NCBI GenBank assembly: GCA_900539455.1
Contig: UQCD01000017.1
Coordinates: forward strand, 1 to 50,964
From: an uncultured Eubacteriales bacterium
GTDB taxonomy: Bacteria; Bacillota; Clostridia; Lachnospirales; Lachnospiraceae
Direction of reading: 5' to 3'
Length of the DNA: 50,964 nt
A model generated the notes under the pieces. That model was not told the origin of the DNA and did no database searches. It saw only the letters and a program-made list of their open reading frames with translations. Below, piece by piece: positions 1-8,162 of this stretch (the stretch's first letter is position 1; each line of letters opens with the position of its first letter). The translations under genes and the position numbers were made by a program.

Positions 1-1
1 A

Positions 2-565
2 AATATCGTGTCGGCGGTGGTACACATGGACGAGAAAACGCCCCACCTGCATTTGGTCTTTGTCCCGCTGACAGAGGACAACCGCCTGTGTGCAAAGGAG
101 ATTATCGGGAACAGAGCCAACCTCACAAAATGGCAGGACGACTTTCACGCCTATATGGTGGAGAAATATCCAGATTTGGAGCGTGGGGAAAGTGCCAGCA
201 AGACAGGCAGGAAGCATATCCCCACCCGTCTGTTCAAGCAGGCGGTCAATCTCTCCAAACAGGCAAGAGCCATTGAAGCCACACTGGACGGTATTACCCC
301 GTTCAACGCCGGAAAGAAGAAAGAGGAAGCCCTCTTCCTGCTGAAAAAGTGGTTTCCGCAGATGGAGAACTTCTCAGGGCAGCTCAAAAAATACAAGGTC
401 ACGATAAACGACCTTTTGGCAGAAAATGAACAGTTGGAAGCCAGAGCCAAAGCCAGTGAAAAAGGCAAGATGAAAGATACGATGGAACGGGCAAAGCTGG
501 AAAGCGAGCTGAAAGACATTCAGCGGCTGGTAGACCGTATCCCGCCGGAGGTGCTGGCGGTATAA
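2..565 (+). CDS. MobV/Pre-family relaxase, C-terminal part (cut by window edge)
   Basis: The reading frame is open from the first bases, so the gene starts outside the window. The fragment carries the MobV (Mob_Pre) signature HMDEKTPHLHLVF, in which the HxDExxPHxH residues bind the metal that helps nick DNA at oriT. It ends in a charged coiled-coil tail (about residues 110-175). It would start transfer of the mobilizable element whose recombinase lies 49 bp downstream. GC content (about 50%) is well above the chromosome to the right, as expected for imported DNA. I infer it is functional but cannot see the N-terminal catalytic part. Confidence 0.88.
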   Translation, partial: NIVSAVVHMDEKTPHLHLVFVPLTEDNRLCAKEIIGNRANLTKWQDDFHAYMVEKYPDLERGESASKTGRKHIPTRLFKQAVNLSKQARAIEATLDGITPFNAGKKKEEALFLLKKWFPQMENFSGQLKKYKVTINDLLAENEQLEARAKASEKGKMKDTMERAKLESELKDIQRLVDRIPPEVLAV

Positions 566-579
566 TAAAACTGTCAGCA

Positions 580-607
580 GCTCCGTTTCTTTTTTAAGAA
601 AAGGAGC
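580..607 (+). promoter_or_regulatory. Hairpin masking the recombinase ribosome binding site
   Basis: GCTCCGTTTCTT (580-591) pairs with AAGAAAAGGAGC (596-607), 11 of 12 bp, loop TTTT. The 3' arm contains the AAGGAG Shine-Dalgarno of the recombinase (start 614). In read-through RNA from the relaxase gene this would hide the RBS, so it may limit recombinase translation. It has no U-tract after the stem, so it is a poor terminator. Confidence 0.5.
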
Positions 608-613
608 GACAAT

Positions 614-2125
614 ATGAACAATCGAATAGACGCAATCTATGCAAGACAATCGGTAGACAAAAAGGACAGCATTTCCATTGAAGGCCAGATTGAATTTTGC
701 AAATACGAGTTGAAAGGCGGTAACTGCAAAGAATACACAGACAAAGGGTACAGCGGCAAGAATACAGACCGTCCGAAGTTTCAAGAACTGGTGCGGGACA
801 TCAAGCGGGGCTTGATTGCAAAGGTCGTGGTTTACAAACTTGACCGTATCAGCCGTTCCATTCTGGACTTTGCCAACATGATGGAGCTGTTCCAACAGTA
901 CAATGTAGAGTTTGTGTCCTCTACGGAAAAGTTTGATACTTCCACCCCGATGGGGCGGGCGATGTTAAATATCTGTATTGTGTTCGCCCAGCTTGAAAGG
1001 GAAACCATACAGAAGCGGGTAACGGACGCTTACTATTCCCGCAGCCAGCGTGGTTTCAAGATGGGCGGGAAAGCCCCTTACGGCTTCCACACCGAGCCAA
1101 TCAAGATGGACGGTATCAACACAAAGAAGCTGGTGGTAAACCCGGACGAAACGGCAAATATCCGGCTGATGTTTGAAATGTACGCCCAGCCCACAACCTC
1201 CTACGGGGACATTACCCGGTACTTTGCGGAACAGGGGATTTTGTTCCATGGCAAAGAGCTGATACGCCCCACGCTGGCGCAGATGTTACGCAATCCTGTC
1301 TATGTGCAGGCAGACCTTGATGTGTACGAATTTTTCAAAAGTCAAGGGACGGTCATTGTCAATGACGCTGCCGATTTTACTAGCATGAACAGCTGCTATC
1401 TGTATCAAGGGCGGGATGTGAAGCCCAGCAAAAAGAACGACTTGAAAGACCAAATGTTGGTACTGGCTCCCCATGAGGGCATTGTCCCCTCCGACATCTG
1501 GCTGACCTGCCGTAAGAAGCTGATGAACAACATGAAAATCCAGTCTGCCCGAAAAGCCACCCACACATGGCTGGCGGGAAAAATCAAATGCGGAAACTGC
1601 GGGTATGCCCTTATGAGTATCTTCAATCCCTCCGGCAAGCAATACCTTCGCTGTACGAAACGGCTGGATAACAAGAATTGTCCGGGGTGCGGGAAAATCA
1701 TTACTTCGGAACTGGAAGCGGTTGTTTATCAGCAGATGGTAAAGAAACTGGCAAGCTACAAGACGCTGACAGGCAGAAAAAAAGCGGCAAAGGCAAACCC
1801 GAAAATCGCCGCCCTGCAAGTGGATCTTGCCCATGTGGACGGCGAGATTGAAAAGCTGGTGGACAGTCTGACGGGTGCAAACAATGTCCTGCTCTCCTAT
1901 GTGAATGTGAAGATAGCAGAACTGGACGGGCGCAAGCAGGACCTTCTGGCGAGGATAGCGGAACTAACGGTGGAAGCCATTAGCCCGGAACAGGTCAGCC
2001 AAATTTCCGGCTACCTCGACACATGGGACAATGTATCCTTTGACGACAAGCGGCGGGTGGTGGATTTGATGATTACCACCATAGCCGCCACAAGCGACAG
2101 CTTGAATATCACATGGAAAATCTGA
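614..2125 (+). CDS. Large serine recombinase (site-specific, resolvase/invertase family)
   Basis: 503 aa. The N-terminal resolvase domain begins IDAIYARQSVDKKDS, with the catalytic serine in ARQS, and has the conserved YKLDRISRS. The central Recombinase domain (about 150-300) is followed by a zinc ribbon (CGNCGYAL about 330 and CPGCG about 360) and a coiled-coil motif (about 395-450). This is the architecture of TnpX/TndX-type integrases of mobilizable and conjugative transposons. It cuts and joins the ends of the element that carries the relaxase. It is the last gene before the right boundary (about 2181), the usual place for such integrases. RBS AAGGAG lies in a hairpin. GC is about 50%. 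Confidence 0.95.
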   Translation: MNNRIDAIYARQSVDKKDSISIEGQIEFCKYELKGGNCKEYTDKGYSGKNTDRPKFQELVRDIKRGLIAKVVVYKLDRISRSILDFANMMELFQQYNVEFVSSTEKFDTSTPMGRAMLNICIVFAQLERETIQKRVTDAYYSRSQRGFKMGGKAPYGFHTEPIKMDGINTKKLVVNPDETANIRLMFEMYAQPTTSYGDITRYFAEQGILFHGKELIRPTLAQMLRNPVYVQADLDVYEFFKSQGTVIVNDAADFTSMNSCYLYQGRDVKPSKKNDLKDQMLVLAPHEGIVPSDIWLTCRKKLMNNMKIQSARKATHTWLAGKIKCGNCGYALMSIFNPSGKQYLRCTKRLDNKNCPGCGKIITSELEAVVYQQMVKKLASYKTLTGRKKAAKANPKIAALQVDLAHVDGEIEKLVDSLTGANNVLLSYVNVKIAELDGRKQDLLARIAELTVEAISPEQVSQISGYLDTWDNVSFDDKRRVVDLMITTIAATSDSLNITWKI

Positions 2126-2181
2126 CGGGCGGAACCCCTCCCGTCAGATACCTACTCTGTGTAGTCCCTTGTAAACTGTAC

Positions 2182-2345
2182 TTTTGTGTGTGCTAAACTA
2201 TTATTGTCCATTTTGGATACCTCCTTTACTATTTAGTACGGTTGGCGAACCTTTACTAATTATAGCACTGGAGGTTTTTTACTTGAAGCTAAAGCTTACA
2301 GGAAACACACCTGCATAGTAGGTGGTTTATTTTTATGTGGATACA
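2182..2345 (-). mobile_element. IS200/IS605-type left-end remnant with first codons of tnpA
   Basis: On the minus strand an AGGAGG site precedes ATG (2211) and the peptide MDNNSLAHTK, the start of an IS200 transposase TnpA. The frame is then broken by the GC-rich element on the left. The 130 bp upstream of the ATG matches the second copy at 41061-41250 at roughly 80% by eye. Both begin with the same GTAT(C/A)CACATAAAAATAAACC next to a T-tract. Only the left end and ten codons remain. Confidence 0.75.
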
Positions 2346-2386
2346 AAAAGTGACATTTACTTCATTCTGTAAGAGTAAATGCCACT
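2345..2386 (-). terminator. Rho-independent terminator after the 2452-2853 gene
   Basis: AGTGACATTTACT (2349-2361) pairs with AGTAAATGCCACT (2374-2386) with one mismatch. On the minus strand the stem is followed by TTTTTG. The IS200 remnant begins directly at the T-tract. Confidence 0.75.
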
Positions 2387-2451
2387 TTAAAAAACACATT
2401 TATAAAAGTGGAAATGCACTTTTCACTCCAGCTATATAAAAACTATAACCT

Positions 2452-2853
2452 TTAATTTTGCTTAATGCTAAAGTTACTAATATTTACTACATTCTCAGCT
2501 TCAATATCTTTCTCAGTACAGCTAAAACAAATTACCATATCCTTACTAATATTTTTTCCATTTTCATCCATTGATGTACTATTTATTCCCTTAACCGTTA
2601 TTTCTTCATCTGTCTTAAATATAATCCCTCCATTAACAACTATTCCCTTTATACTATCCTCAGATATTTCTGTAACCTTAATCTCCACTCTTCCCGGTAC
2701 AAAATTATCTACTATAGTGTCTGTGACCTTGCTTGTTGAGTTACCCTTATTGGAGATTCTATTTTTTTCTGAGATATTTATCAATATAACAGCTCCAATT
2801 ACTACAGCTACTGATATAAGTACAATAATAACTAACACTAAATTTTTTTTCAT
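2452..2853 (-). CDS. Small membrane-anchored extracytoplasmic protein of unknown function
   Basis: 133 aa. One N-terminal hydrophobic segment (about residues 4-27) acts as a signal anchor. The rest (about 30-133) is a polar beta-rich domain with alternating short strands (VEIKVTEISEDSIKGIVVNG) and no motif I recognise. It is expected outside the membrane. RBS AAAGG lies 8 nt before the ATG. It is monocistronic, followed by a terminator. A pair of LytTR-like direct repeats at 3061-3096 lies upstream in its promoter region, so control by a response regulator is possible. Confidence 0.6.
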   Translation of the reverse strand: MKKNLVLVIIVLISVAVVIGAVILINISEKNRISNKGNSTSKVTDTIVDNFVPGRVEIKVTEISEDSIKGIVVNGGIIFKTDEEITVKGINSTSMDENGKNISKDMVICFSCTEKDIEAENVVNISNFSIKQN

Positions 2854-3060
2854 ATAGTACGCCTTTCTTACTTTGCTTCCTTTAGTTTTTTAATTAGTTT
2901 AAGATTACTTCCTCTTATATGAATAATTTACACTATACCATACCTGAATAAATATTAGATTATCGTTACTTTATCCGTTGCAATATCACCTCCTGTATTA
3001 TCCTTTCATTTCTATGTTACTTTTAACAACTATAACATATTTTTCCTCTCTTGTACTCCA

Positions 3061-3096
3061 ATGTCCCAAATTTGCTGATTTATGTCCCAAATTTGC
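3061..3096. promoter_or_regulatory. Two direct repeats with 21-bp period (LytTR-like operator)
   Basis: ATGTCCCAAATTTGC occurs at 3061-3075 and again at 3082-3096. Identical boxes spaced two helical turns apart are typical of LytTR-domain response regulator sites. They lie in the 413-bp gap between the divergent genes 2452-2853 and 3267-3779. Which one they control is not clear. No other gene is visible in this gap. Confidence 0.5.
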
Positions 3097-3266
3097 AAAA
3101 ATTTTTAATATTTTCTGTTGTTTTTGAATATAATAGTATTAATATTTTTCCGCTTAATTAATATTTGTACTTTACATTTTGGGTCTGATTTATAGTGGTG
3201 TACTTTTTATGTGAATTATTATACTATTTATAGTATTATTATGCCAATTTTAATAAAGGGGGATTT

Positions 3267-3779
3267 ATGTCTTTTAAAAGAAATTTTTTCAGATTTATTT
3301 TTATTTCAGTTTTAGGTGTACTTTTACATTTTACATATGACTGGTCAAATCAGAACAGCCTTATAGGTCTTTTTTCTGCAACTAACGAATCTACCTTTGA
3401 GCATTTAAAGCTTATTTTCTTCCCAATGCTTTTGCTTACAATTTTGGAATTGTATTTTAATAAGGATAACCTTCCTGAAAATTTTCTCGGCTCAAGAACT
3501 ATAGGCATTATAGGTGGAATGATTTTCATTGTTGTAGCCTTCTATACAATTCTTGGTGTACTTGGTCAAAATTATGACTTTATAAATATTGCCATATATT
3601 TTGCAGGCGTTATCTTTGCACTTTGGTTGGAAAATAAGCTTTATAGCAAATCATATATTTCAAATTCCACTGGAACAAAAATATTAATTTTTACTACCCT
3701 TTTATTCTTTCTATTTACATTTTACCCTCCAAAGCTTGGATTATTTATTGACCCTACGCTACAGGCTAATCTACTGTAA
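3267..3779 (+). CDS. DUF6512-like integral membrane protein
   Basis: 170 aa with about five transmembrane segments. The N-terminal LLHFTYDWS and NESTFEHLKLIFFP match my memory of the DUF6512 family, found in many Firmicutes and without known function. A GGGGG Shine-Dalgarno lies 6 nt before the ATG. The stop overlaps a degraded minus-strand reading frame (3771-3920), so the two converge. Confidence 0.65.
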   Translation: MSFKRNFFRFIFISVLGVLLHFTYDWSNQNSLIGLFSATNESTFEHLKLIFFPMLLLTILELYFNKDNLPENFLGSRTIGIIGGMIFIVVAFYTILGVLGQNYDFINIAIYFAGVIFALWLENKLYSKSYISNSTGTKILIFTTLLFFLFTFYPPKLGLFIDPTLQANLL

Positions 3780-3920
3780 TTCATTTACCCATTGTTCTAT
3801 ATCTGACTTTGTTGCATTATTTAATCTTTTGCCCGAAACAATATTTACATCAGGATATTTTGTCTGTGAAAATAAAGCAAGCCCCAACCAGGTCTTTACC
3901 TGAATTGAGGCTTTACAATA
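3771..3920 (-). pseudogene. C-terminal fragment of an unidentified protein
   Basis: Directly after the TAA of the epimerase gene, the same minus-strand frame continues open for 47 codons to TAG at 3771. It encodes a protein-like sequence (KTWLGLALFSQTKYPDVNIV then NNATKSDIEQWVNEL) with no start codon or RBS. It looks like the tail of a deleted gene, or of a former longer C-terminus of the epimerase. Confidence 0.45.
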
Positions 3921-4823
3921 TTAAATTAAATTTCCATCTATAAAGTCAGTTAATGGTTTCTTCCTTACCTCATTTTGATTTTTTATATACCACTCATAAC
4001 ATTCTTTTAATCCTTCTTCTAATTCTTTAACCTGTGGTAGTAATTTATTTTGTTTTGATACATCAAGTTCATATTCATAATCATAAAAGCTAAAGTAATT
4101 TCTTTGGTCAATATCTTTATACACATTTATGTATTCTGGAGTCTTTCCTGCCACTTTATAACACATACTAACCCACTCTTTTATTGTAACTGATATAGGA
4201 TTACCCACATTCATAATATGTGTATCTGGCTTTGTATCTATTATAATATTCATAAGCTTACACAAATCCGCTACATGGAAAAACTGCATTTTCATTTTTC
4301 CGTCTTTTGGAAGATAAAATTTTCTATCCCCTATAGCACAGTCAAATACAAAAGCCTCTCTATAAACATTATTCATAGGTCCATATAAATATGGTGGGCG
4401 AAGTATATACGCATTAGGAACTTTTTGTAGTAATGCTTTTTCAGCTTCTATCTTATTCGTTCCATATGCTCCCCAGAATTTGTTTTCAGCTAACTTTGCA
4501 TTTTCATTAAATGGTTGTGCCTCATACTCTGGATAAACAGCACTGGAACTAATCATAATGTATTGCTCAAACGCCCCAAGTCCATCAAGCAAATTCAATA
4601 TATCGGACTGAGTGTATGCTGTAATATCTGCGACTACATCAAAATGGAAATCTTTTAGTATACTTCCTAAATTTTTTCTATCACCTTCAATCAGTCTTAC
4701 ACCTTCCACCTGTGGTTTGGTATTACGATTTAAAACATATACCTCATAGCCACATTTGACAAAATATTTTGCCACATACCTGCTAACAAATGTAGTTCCA
4801 CCTGTAACTAAAATTTTTTTCAT
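3921..4823 (-). CDS. NAD-dependent epimerase/dehydratase family protein
   Basis: About 300 aa, extended SDR fold. The N-terminal dinucleotide-binding motif is KILVTGGTTFVSRYVAKY (a GGTxFxxR variant of GxxGxxG). The catalytic region has SSSAVYPE and later YGTNKIEAEKAL (YxxxK). Start at 4823 is chosen because AGGAG lies 8 nt upstream and the Rossmann motif begins three residues later. A longer frame to 4922 has no RBS. It resembles RNA-binding-type/atypical SDR5 isomerases acting on nucleotide sugars, but the substrate cannot be read from the sequence. Confidence 0.85.
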   Translation of the reverse strand: MKKILVTGGTTFVSRYVAKYFVKCGYEVYVLNRNTKPQVEGVRLIEGDRKNLGSILKDFHFDVVADITAYTQSDILNLLDGLGAFEQYIMISSSAVYPEYEAQPFNENAKLAENKFWGAYGTNKIEAEKALLQKVPNAYILRPPYLYGPMNNVYREAFVFDCAIGDRKFYLPKDGKMKMQFFHVADLCKLMNIIIDTKPDTHIMNVGNPISVTIKEWVSMCYKVAGKTPEYINVYKDIDQRNYFSFYDYEYELDVSKQNKLLPQVKELEEGLKECYEWYIKNQNEVRKKPLTDFIDGNLI

Positions 4824-5116
4824 ACTGTTTCTCCTGTTTAGTTTAATTTTTAACACCTTATATGTGAATATTACATTTATATTATGTATTCTGTCAAATT
4901 TTTTTGCAATTTTCATTTTCAAAACTAAGATAACACATTAAGTATAACCTTCTACGATAAATGTGGAATTATTATAAAAATAATTTTTAGAATTTAAGAT
5001 TAGTTTTATATACATTATAATATGTAATATGTCCTCAATTTATGTTGACATAATTATTATGTCTATCTATAATAAAATGTTGAACTATAATATTAAATTT
5101 ATCTGGAGAAAAAACT

Positions 5117-5887
5117 ATGCTTATAAAATTTATAGTCTGCTTTATTGCAGGTATTGGTGCTGGTCTTGGTACAGGCTTCGCCGGAATGAGTGCTGCCGCA
5201 GTAATAAGCCCAATGTTAATCACATTTTTAAATATGCCAGCATATGAGGCTGTTGGCATTGCCCTTGCCAGCGATGTGCTTGCCAGTGCTGTAAGTGCAT
5301 ATACATATGGAAAAAATAAAAATCTCGATATTAAAAACGGACTTATTATGATGATTTCCGTTCTTGCATTTACGCTTTTTGGAAGCTTTATTGCAAGTCT
5401 GGTAGAAAATTCTACAATGGGTAATATTTCCGTATTTATGACATTTTTACTAGGCATTAAATTTATTGTTAGACCTGTAATGACCACAAAGGAAAGTATG
5501 GGACTTGTAAGCCCTAAAAAAAGAGTAATCCAATCTATTATCTCAGGTGTAATTATTGGCTTTATTTGTGGCTTTGTAGGTGCTGGTGGTGGTATGATGA
5601 TGCTCCTTATACTTACCAGTTTTCTTGGCTATGAACTAAAAACAGCAGTAGGCACAAGCGTATTCATTATGACCTTTACAGCCTTTACAGGTGCTATTAG
5701 TCACTTTGCCATTGATGGTATGCCCGACATTCCCAGCCTTATCTTTTGTGTATTATCTACACTTCTTTGGGCAAGAATTGCTGCAAAGTTTGCCAACAAG
5801 GCAAGTGCTAAAACCTTAAACCGATTAACAGGTGTGATTTTAGTTATACTAGGTATTGTAATTATTGGAATGAATATTTTTAAGTAA
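5117..5887 (+). CDS. TauE/SafE-family membrane transporter
   Basis: 256 aa with about eight transmembrane helices in two similar halves, each with a glycine-rich loop: GIGAGLGTGFAGMSAAAV (about 10-27) and GFICGFVGAGGGMMMLLIL (about 143-161). These loops are the hallmark of TauE/SafE (DUF81) exporters, linked in other bacteria to export of sulfite or other small organosulfur anions. The substrate here is unknown. GGAGA is 7 nt upstream. Monocistronic. Confidence 0.88.
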   Translation: MLIKFIVCFIAGIGAGLGTGFAGMSAAAVISPMLITFLNMPAYEAVGIALASDVLASAVSAYTYGKNKNLDIKNGLIMMISVLAFTLFGSFIASLVENSTMGNISVFMTFLLGIKFIVRPVMTTKESMGLVSPKKRVIQSIISGVIIGFICGFVGAGGGMMMLLILTSFLGYELKTAVGTSVFIMTFTAFTGAISHFAIDGMPDIPSLIFCVLSTLLWARIAAKFANKASAKTLNRLTGVILVILGIVIIGMNIFK

Positions 5888-5920
5888 TTCTTTTTTACAA
5901 TTATTTTTCACAATTATTAA

Positions 5921-6445
5921 CTAGCATTTTTTAGGTGGTATACAATAAAGTATTCCACCTATCATTGTAATAAAGGGAACGACTGCTGCCAAAGCTATTC
6001 CCTTTATATTTAAGGAATGTTCAATTAACATTAAAGTCAGTTCAAGTCCTACAAATATCAAAATTCTTATACCCATCATTTTACATACTATTTTTATTCT
6101 TGACTTAAAAATCTCACCCTTACTTATAGGCGAACAGCTTAAAAATTTGTATATATTAGTTTTTTCCCCATTACCCAGCATAACAACTGGTACAATAAAC
6201 ATATTGATTACAAACAACATATATCCACCTAAAAGCATATAATAGGAAAAGCCTGTTTCATAAACTATTTTATTTGAAACTTCATCATTAATATTAATAC
6301 TGCATATTATTCCAATAATCATTATTGCTTCAAATATTACTCCAAACCATTCAAAAACCTGCGAGATTACTCTTATGTTCCTTGCTCTTTTATCAAATTC
6401 CTTTAACAACAAGGAATTATTACTTTGGTTTAATCCGCTATTCAT
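5921..6445 (-). CDS. Putative ABC-2-type permease subunit (last gene of the YtrA-type operon)
   Basis: About 174 aa, four to five transmembrane segments, short for an ABC-2 permease. Start at 6445 is chosen because a GGAGG lies 8 nt upstream inside the ATPase gene. The ATG overlaps the ATPase stop (TATGAATAG), implying translational coupling. It pairs with the ATPase at 6438-7103. Ends in a Pro-Pro-Lys-Lys-Cys tail. Confidence 0.7.
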   Translation of the reverse strand: MNSGLNQSNNSLLLKEFDKRARNIRVISQVFEWFGVIFEAIMIIGIICSININDEVSNKIVYETGFSYYMLLGGYMLFVINMFIVPVVMLGNGEKTNIYKFLSCSPISKGEIFKSRIKIVCKMMGIRILIFVGLELTLMLIEHSLNIKGIALAAVVPFITMIGGILYCIPPKKC

Positions 6446-7103
6446 AACAAAAGCCTCCATCATTTTCTCTTATTGACTCTATTTTTCCATTTTCAAGCTC
6501 TACTATGTAATCCATATTTCTGTTTAAATCTGATACAATATGGGTTGTCACAATAATTGTGCAGCCTTCCTGCTGCATTGTCTTTAATTCCTTGTAAAAT
6601 TCCTTTCGGTATACTGGGTCCATTCCTGCTGTAACCTCATCCATTAGATACAGTTTTTTACCCATAGCTCTAGCCAGACATAGCTGTAGCTTTATAAACT
6701 GTCCCCTTGACAATCTATCTATAAATTTGTCCTCTGAAATTCCATTATCCGTAAGCATTTTAACAAAATTCTCTTCATCAAATTTTTCATTAAAAACTGA
6801 TAACAGCCTTACATTATTTAATATTGTGTCTTCCTTTAAAAATACAGCATCTTCTGAAATGTATGCACACTCCTCCATAAATTTCTTATAATTTTCTTTT
6901 ATATCCTTTCCCTTATACAATATTCTGCCAGTATACTTCCCATTTTTTCCAATAATTGTATTTAAAAGAGTGGTTTTTCCTGCTCCGTTCTTTCCAATAA
7001 TTCCCATAAGATAGCCTTCTTCAATTTTAAAGCTAATATCCTTTAAGGAAAATTTTCCTTTATTCACACAAACATTGACTAAGTTTAATATTTCCTCTTC
7101 CAT
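6438..7103 (-). CDS. ABC transporter ATP-binding protein
   Basis: 221 aa, complete nucleotide-binding domain. Walker A GKNGAGKTT (about 37-45), signature LSRGQFIKL (a divergent LSGGQ), Walker B LYLMDEVTAGMD and switch histidine TTHI. The serine-rich LSRGQ form is common in YtrB/YtrE-like drug or peptide exporters. Starts 1 nt after the GntR stop with GGAGG overlapping that stop. Energises the permease encoded next. Confidence 0.92.
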   Translation of the reverse strand: MEEEILNLVNVCVNKGKFSLKDISFKIEEGYLMGIIGKNGAGKTTLLNTIIGKNGKYTGRILYKGKDIKENYKKFMEECAYISEDAVFLKEDTILNNVRLLSVFNEKFDEENFVKMLTDNGISEDKFIDRLSRGQFIKLQLCLARAMGKKLYLMDEVTAGMDPVYRKEFYKELKTMQQEGCTIIVTTHIVSDLNRNMDYIVELENGKIESIRENDGGFCYE

Positions 7104-7104
7104 T

Positions 7105-7485
7105 TTATTTCTCCTCCAGTAATGCTTCTACCATTTCTAATATGTACTCGTTTGTAAGTCCAGCACCTTTACATTCAAAAATTATTTCTGTAAGCCTGCT
7201 TTCAAGCATCATAAGCTGCTTTTCCTTTAAATAGTCCTTATTATATTCGCACACATAAAAGCCCTTGCCTGCAACAGAACGAATAAGTCCTTCCTTTTCC
7301 AATTCCTCGTATGCTCTTTTGGTTGTAATCACGCTTACCTGAAGCTCTCCTGCCAATGCTCTTATTGAAGGCAGTGCCTCGCCAGCTTGTAATACTCCTG
7401 TTACAATCTGGTTTTTCAGCTGATTAACTATTTGCTCATATATTGCCATTGTACCTTGTGTTTTAATAACTATATTCATATTCAC
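7105..7485 (-). CDS. GntR-family repressor, YtrA subfamily
   Basis: 126 aa. The winged helix is AIYEQIVNQLKNQIVTGVL (about 14-32) then LPSIRALAGELQVSVITTKR. The C-terminal tail is short, without an effector domain, which defines YtrA-type regulators of ABC operons. Start could be GTG 7485 or ATG 7479; neither has a strong RBS. It sits in the middle of the five-gene ABC operon. The 36-bp palindrome over the operon promoter (9225-9260) is its probable operator (inference). Confidence 0.9.
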   Translation of the reverse strand: MNMNIVIKTQGTMAIYEQIVNQLKNQIVTGVLQAGEALPSIRALAGELQVSVITTKRAYEELEKEGLIRSVAGKGFYVCEYNKDYLKEKQLMMLESRLTEIIFECKGAGLTNEYILEMVEALLEEK

Positions 7486-7514
7486 ATCAAGCTCTACTTG
7501 AACTTATTCCTTTC

Positions 7515-8162
7515 CTAGACTAAATCGACCTTTGCGTATTTTCTAAAATTCTTCATAATAATTATTGACCCTGCTACCTGAATTATAGATAATACTGCAA
7601 TAATTCCATTGTTTATATTCTTCGGAATTTCCATAAAGGACTCTCCAGATAATATAAGCAAAAAATTTCCAAAGCCAACAAATATATTTATTACCTCAAA
7701 AAGATGATTAATCTGTTCATCTACTTTATTTATGGTTATTCCCATAACAGCACCTAATAATAGCAGGCTTATCATACCAAAAATAGTAGTAGACACCTTT
7801 GTATATCCAATACATACAAACACAGTGTTTACAATGCCTAGAATAACTAAGGAAATTACCTGCTTAATCACTAATCTAATTTTTAAATATTTATATTTTT
7901 CCTCTCTTGTAAGCGGCACTAAAAGCATTATTTTTTCTAATTTATTTGGATAAATAGTATGAATACATTCAACAAATACAATTAAAAACAAAAAATTCAC
8001 ATACCACACCATATTTTGCTTAGGTCCATCTCTTAATAAATCTCTTATAAACAAGAAGCTATAAAAGCAGATAATCATTATGTACACCCATAAATTTTTT
8101 CTTTCTCCTTTAATATTATGAAAAAACTCTGCTCTAAAATCCTGTAATACCATTTTAAACAT
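7515..8162 (-). CDS. ABC-2-type permease subunit
   Basis: 215 aa with about six transmembrane segments starting near residue 25. The start ATG overlaps the end of the ATPase gene 8155-9057 by 8 bp. The shape (small N-terminal cytoplasmic part, then hydrophobic) fits YtrC/D-like permeases. It would form a transporter with the ATPase upstream. Substrate unknown; cell-wall antibiotics are typical inducers of related operons. Confidence 0.72.
   Translation of the reverse strand: MFKMVLQDFRAEFFHNIKGERKNLWVYIMIICFYSFLFIRDLLRDGPKQNMVWYVNFLFLIVFVECIHTIYPNKLEKIMLLVPLTREEKYKYLKIRLVIKQVISLVILGIVNTVFVCIGYTKVSTTIFGMISLLLLGAVMGITINKVDEQINHLFEVINIFVGFGNFLLILSGESFMEIPKNINNGIIAVLSIIQVAGSIIIMKNFRKYAKVDLV

Noticed and set aside
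151..519. 122-codon minus-strand ORF opposite the relaxase
   Set aside because: It is a shadow frame: no RBS, and the plus frame shows clear MobV motifs.
374..1834. Several long minus-strand ORFs opposite the serine recombinase
   Set aside because: They are shadow frames caused by high GC; the plus frame carries all recombinase motifs.
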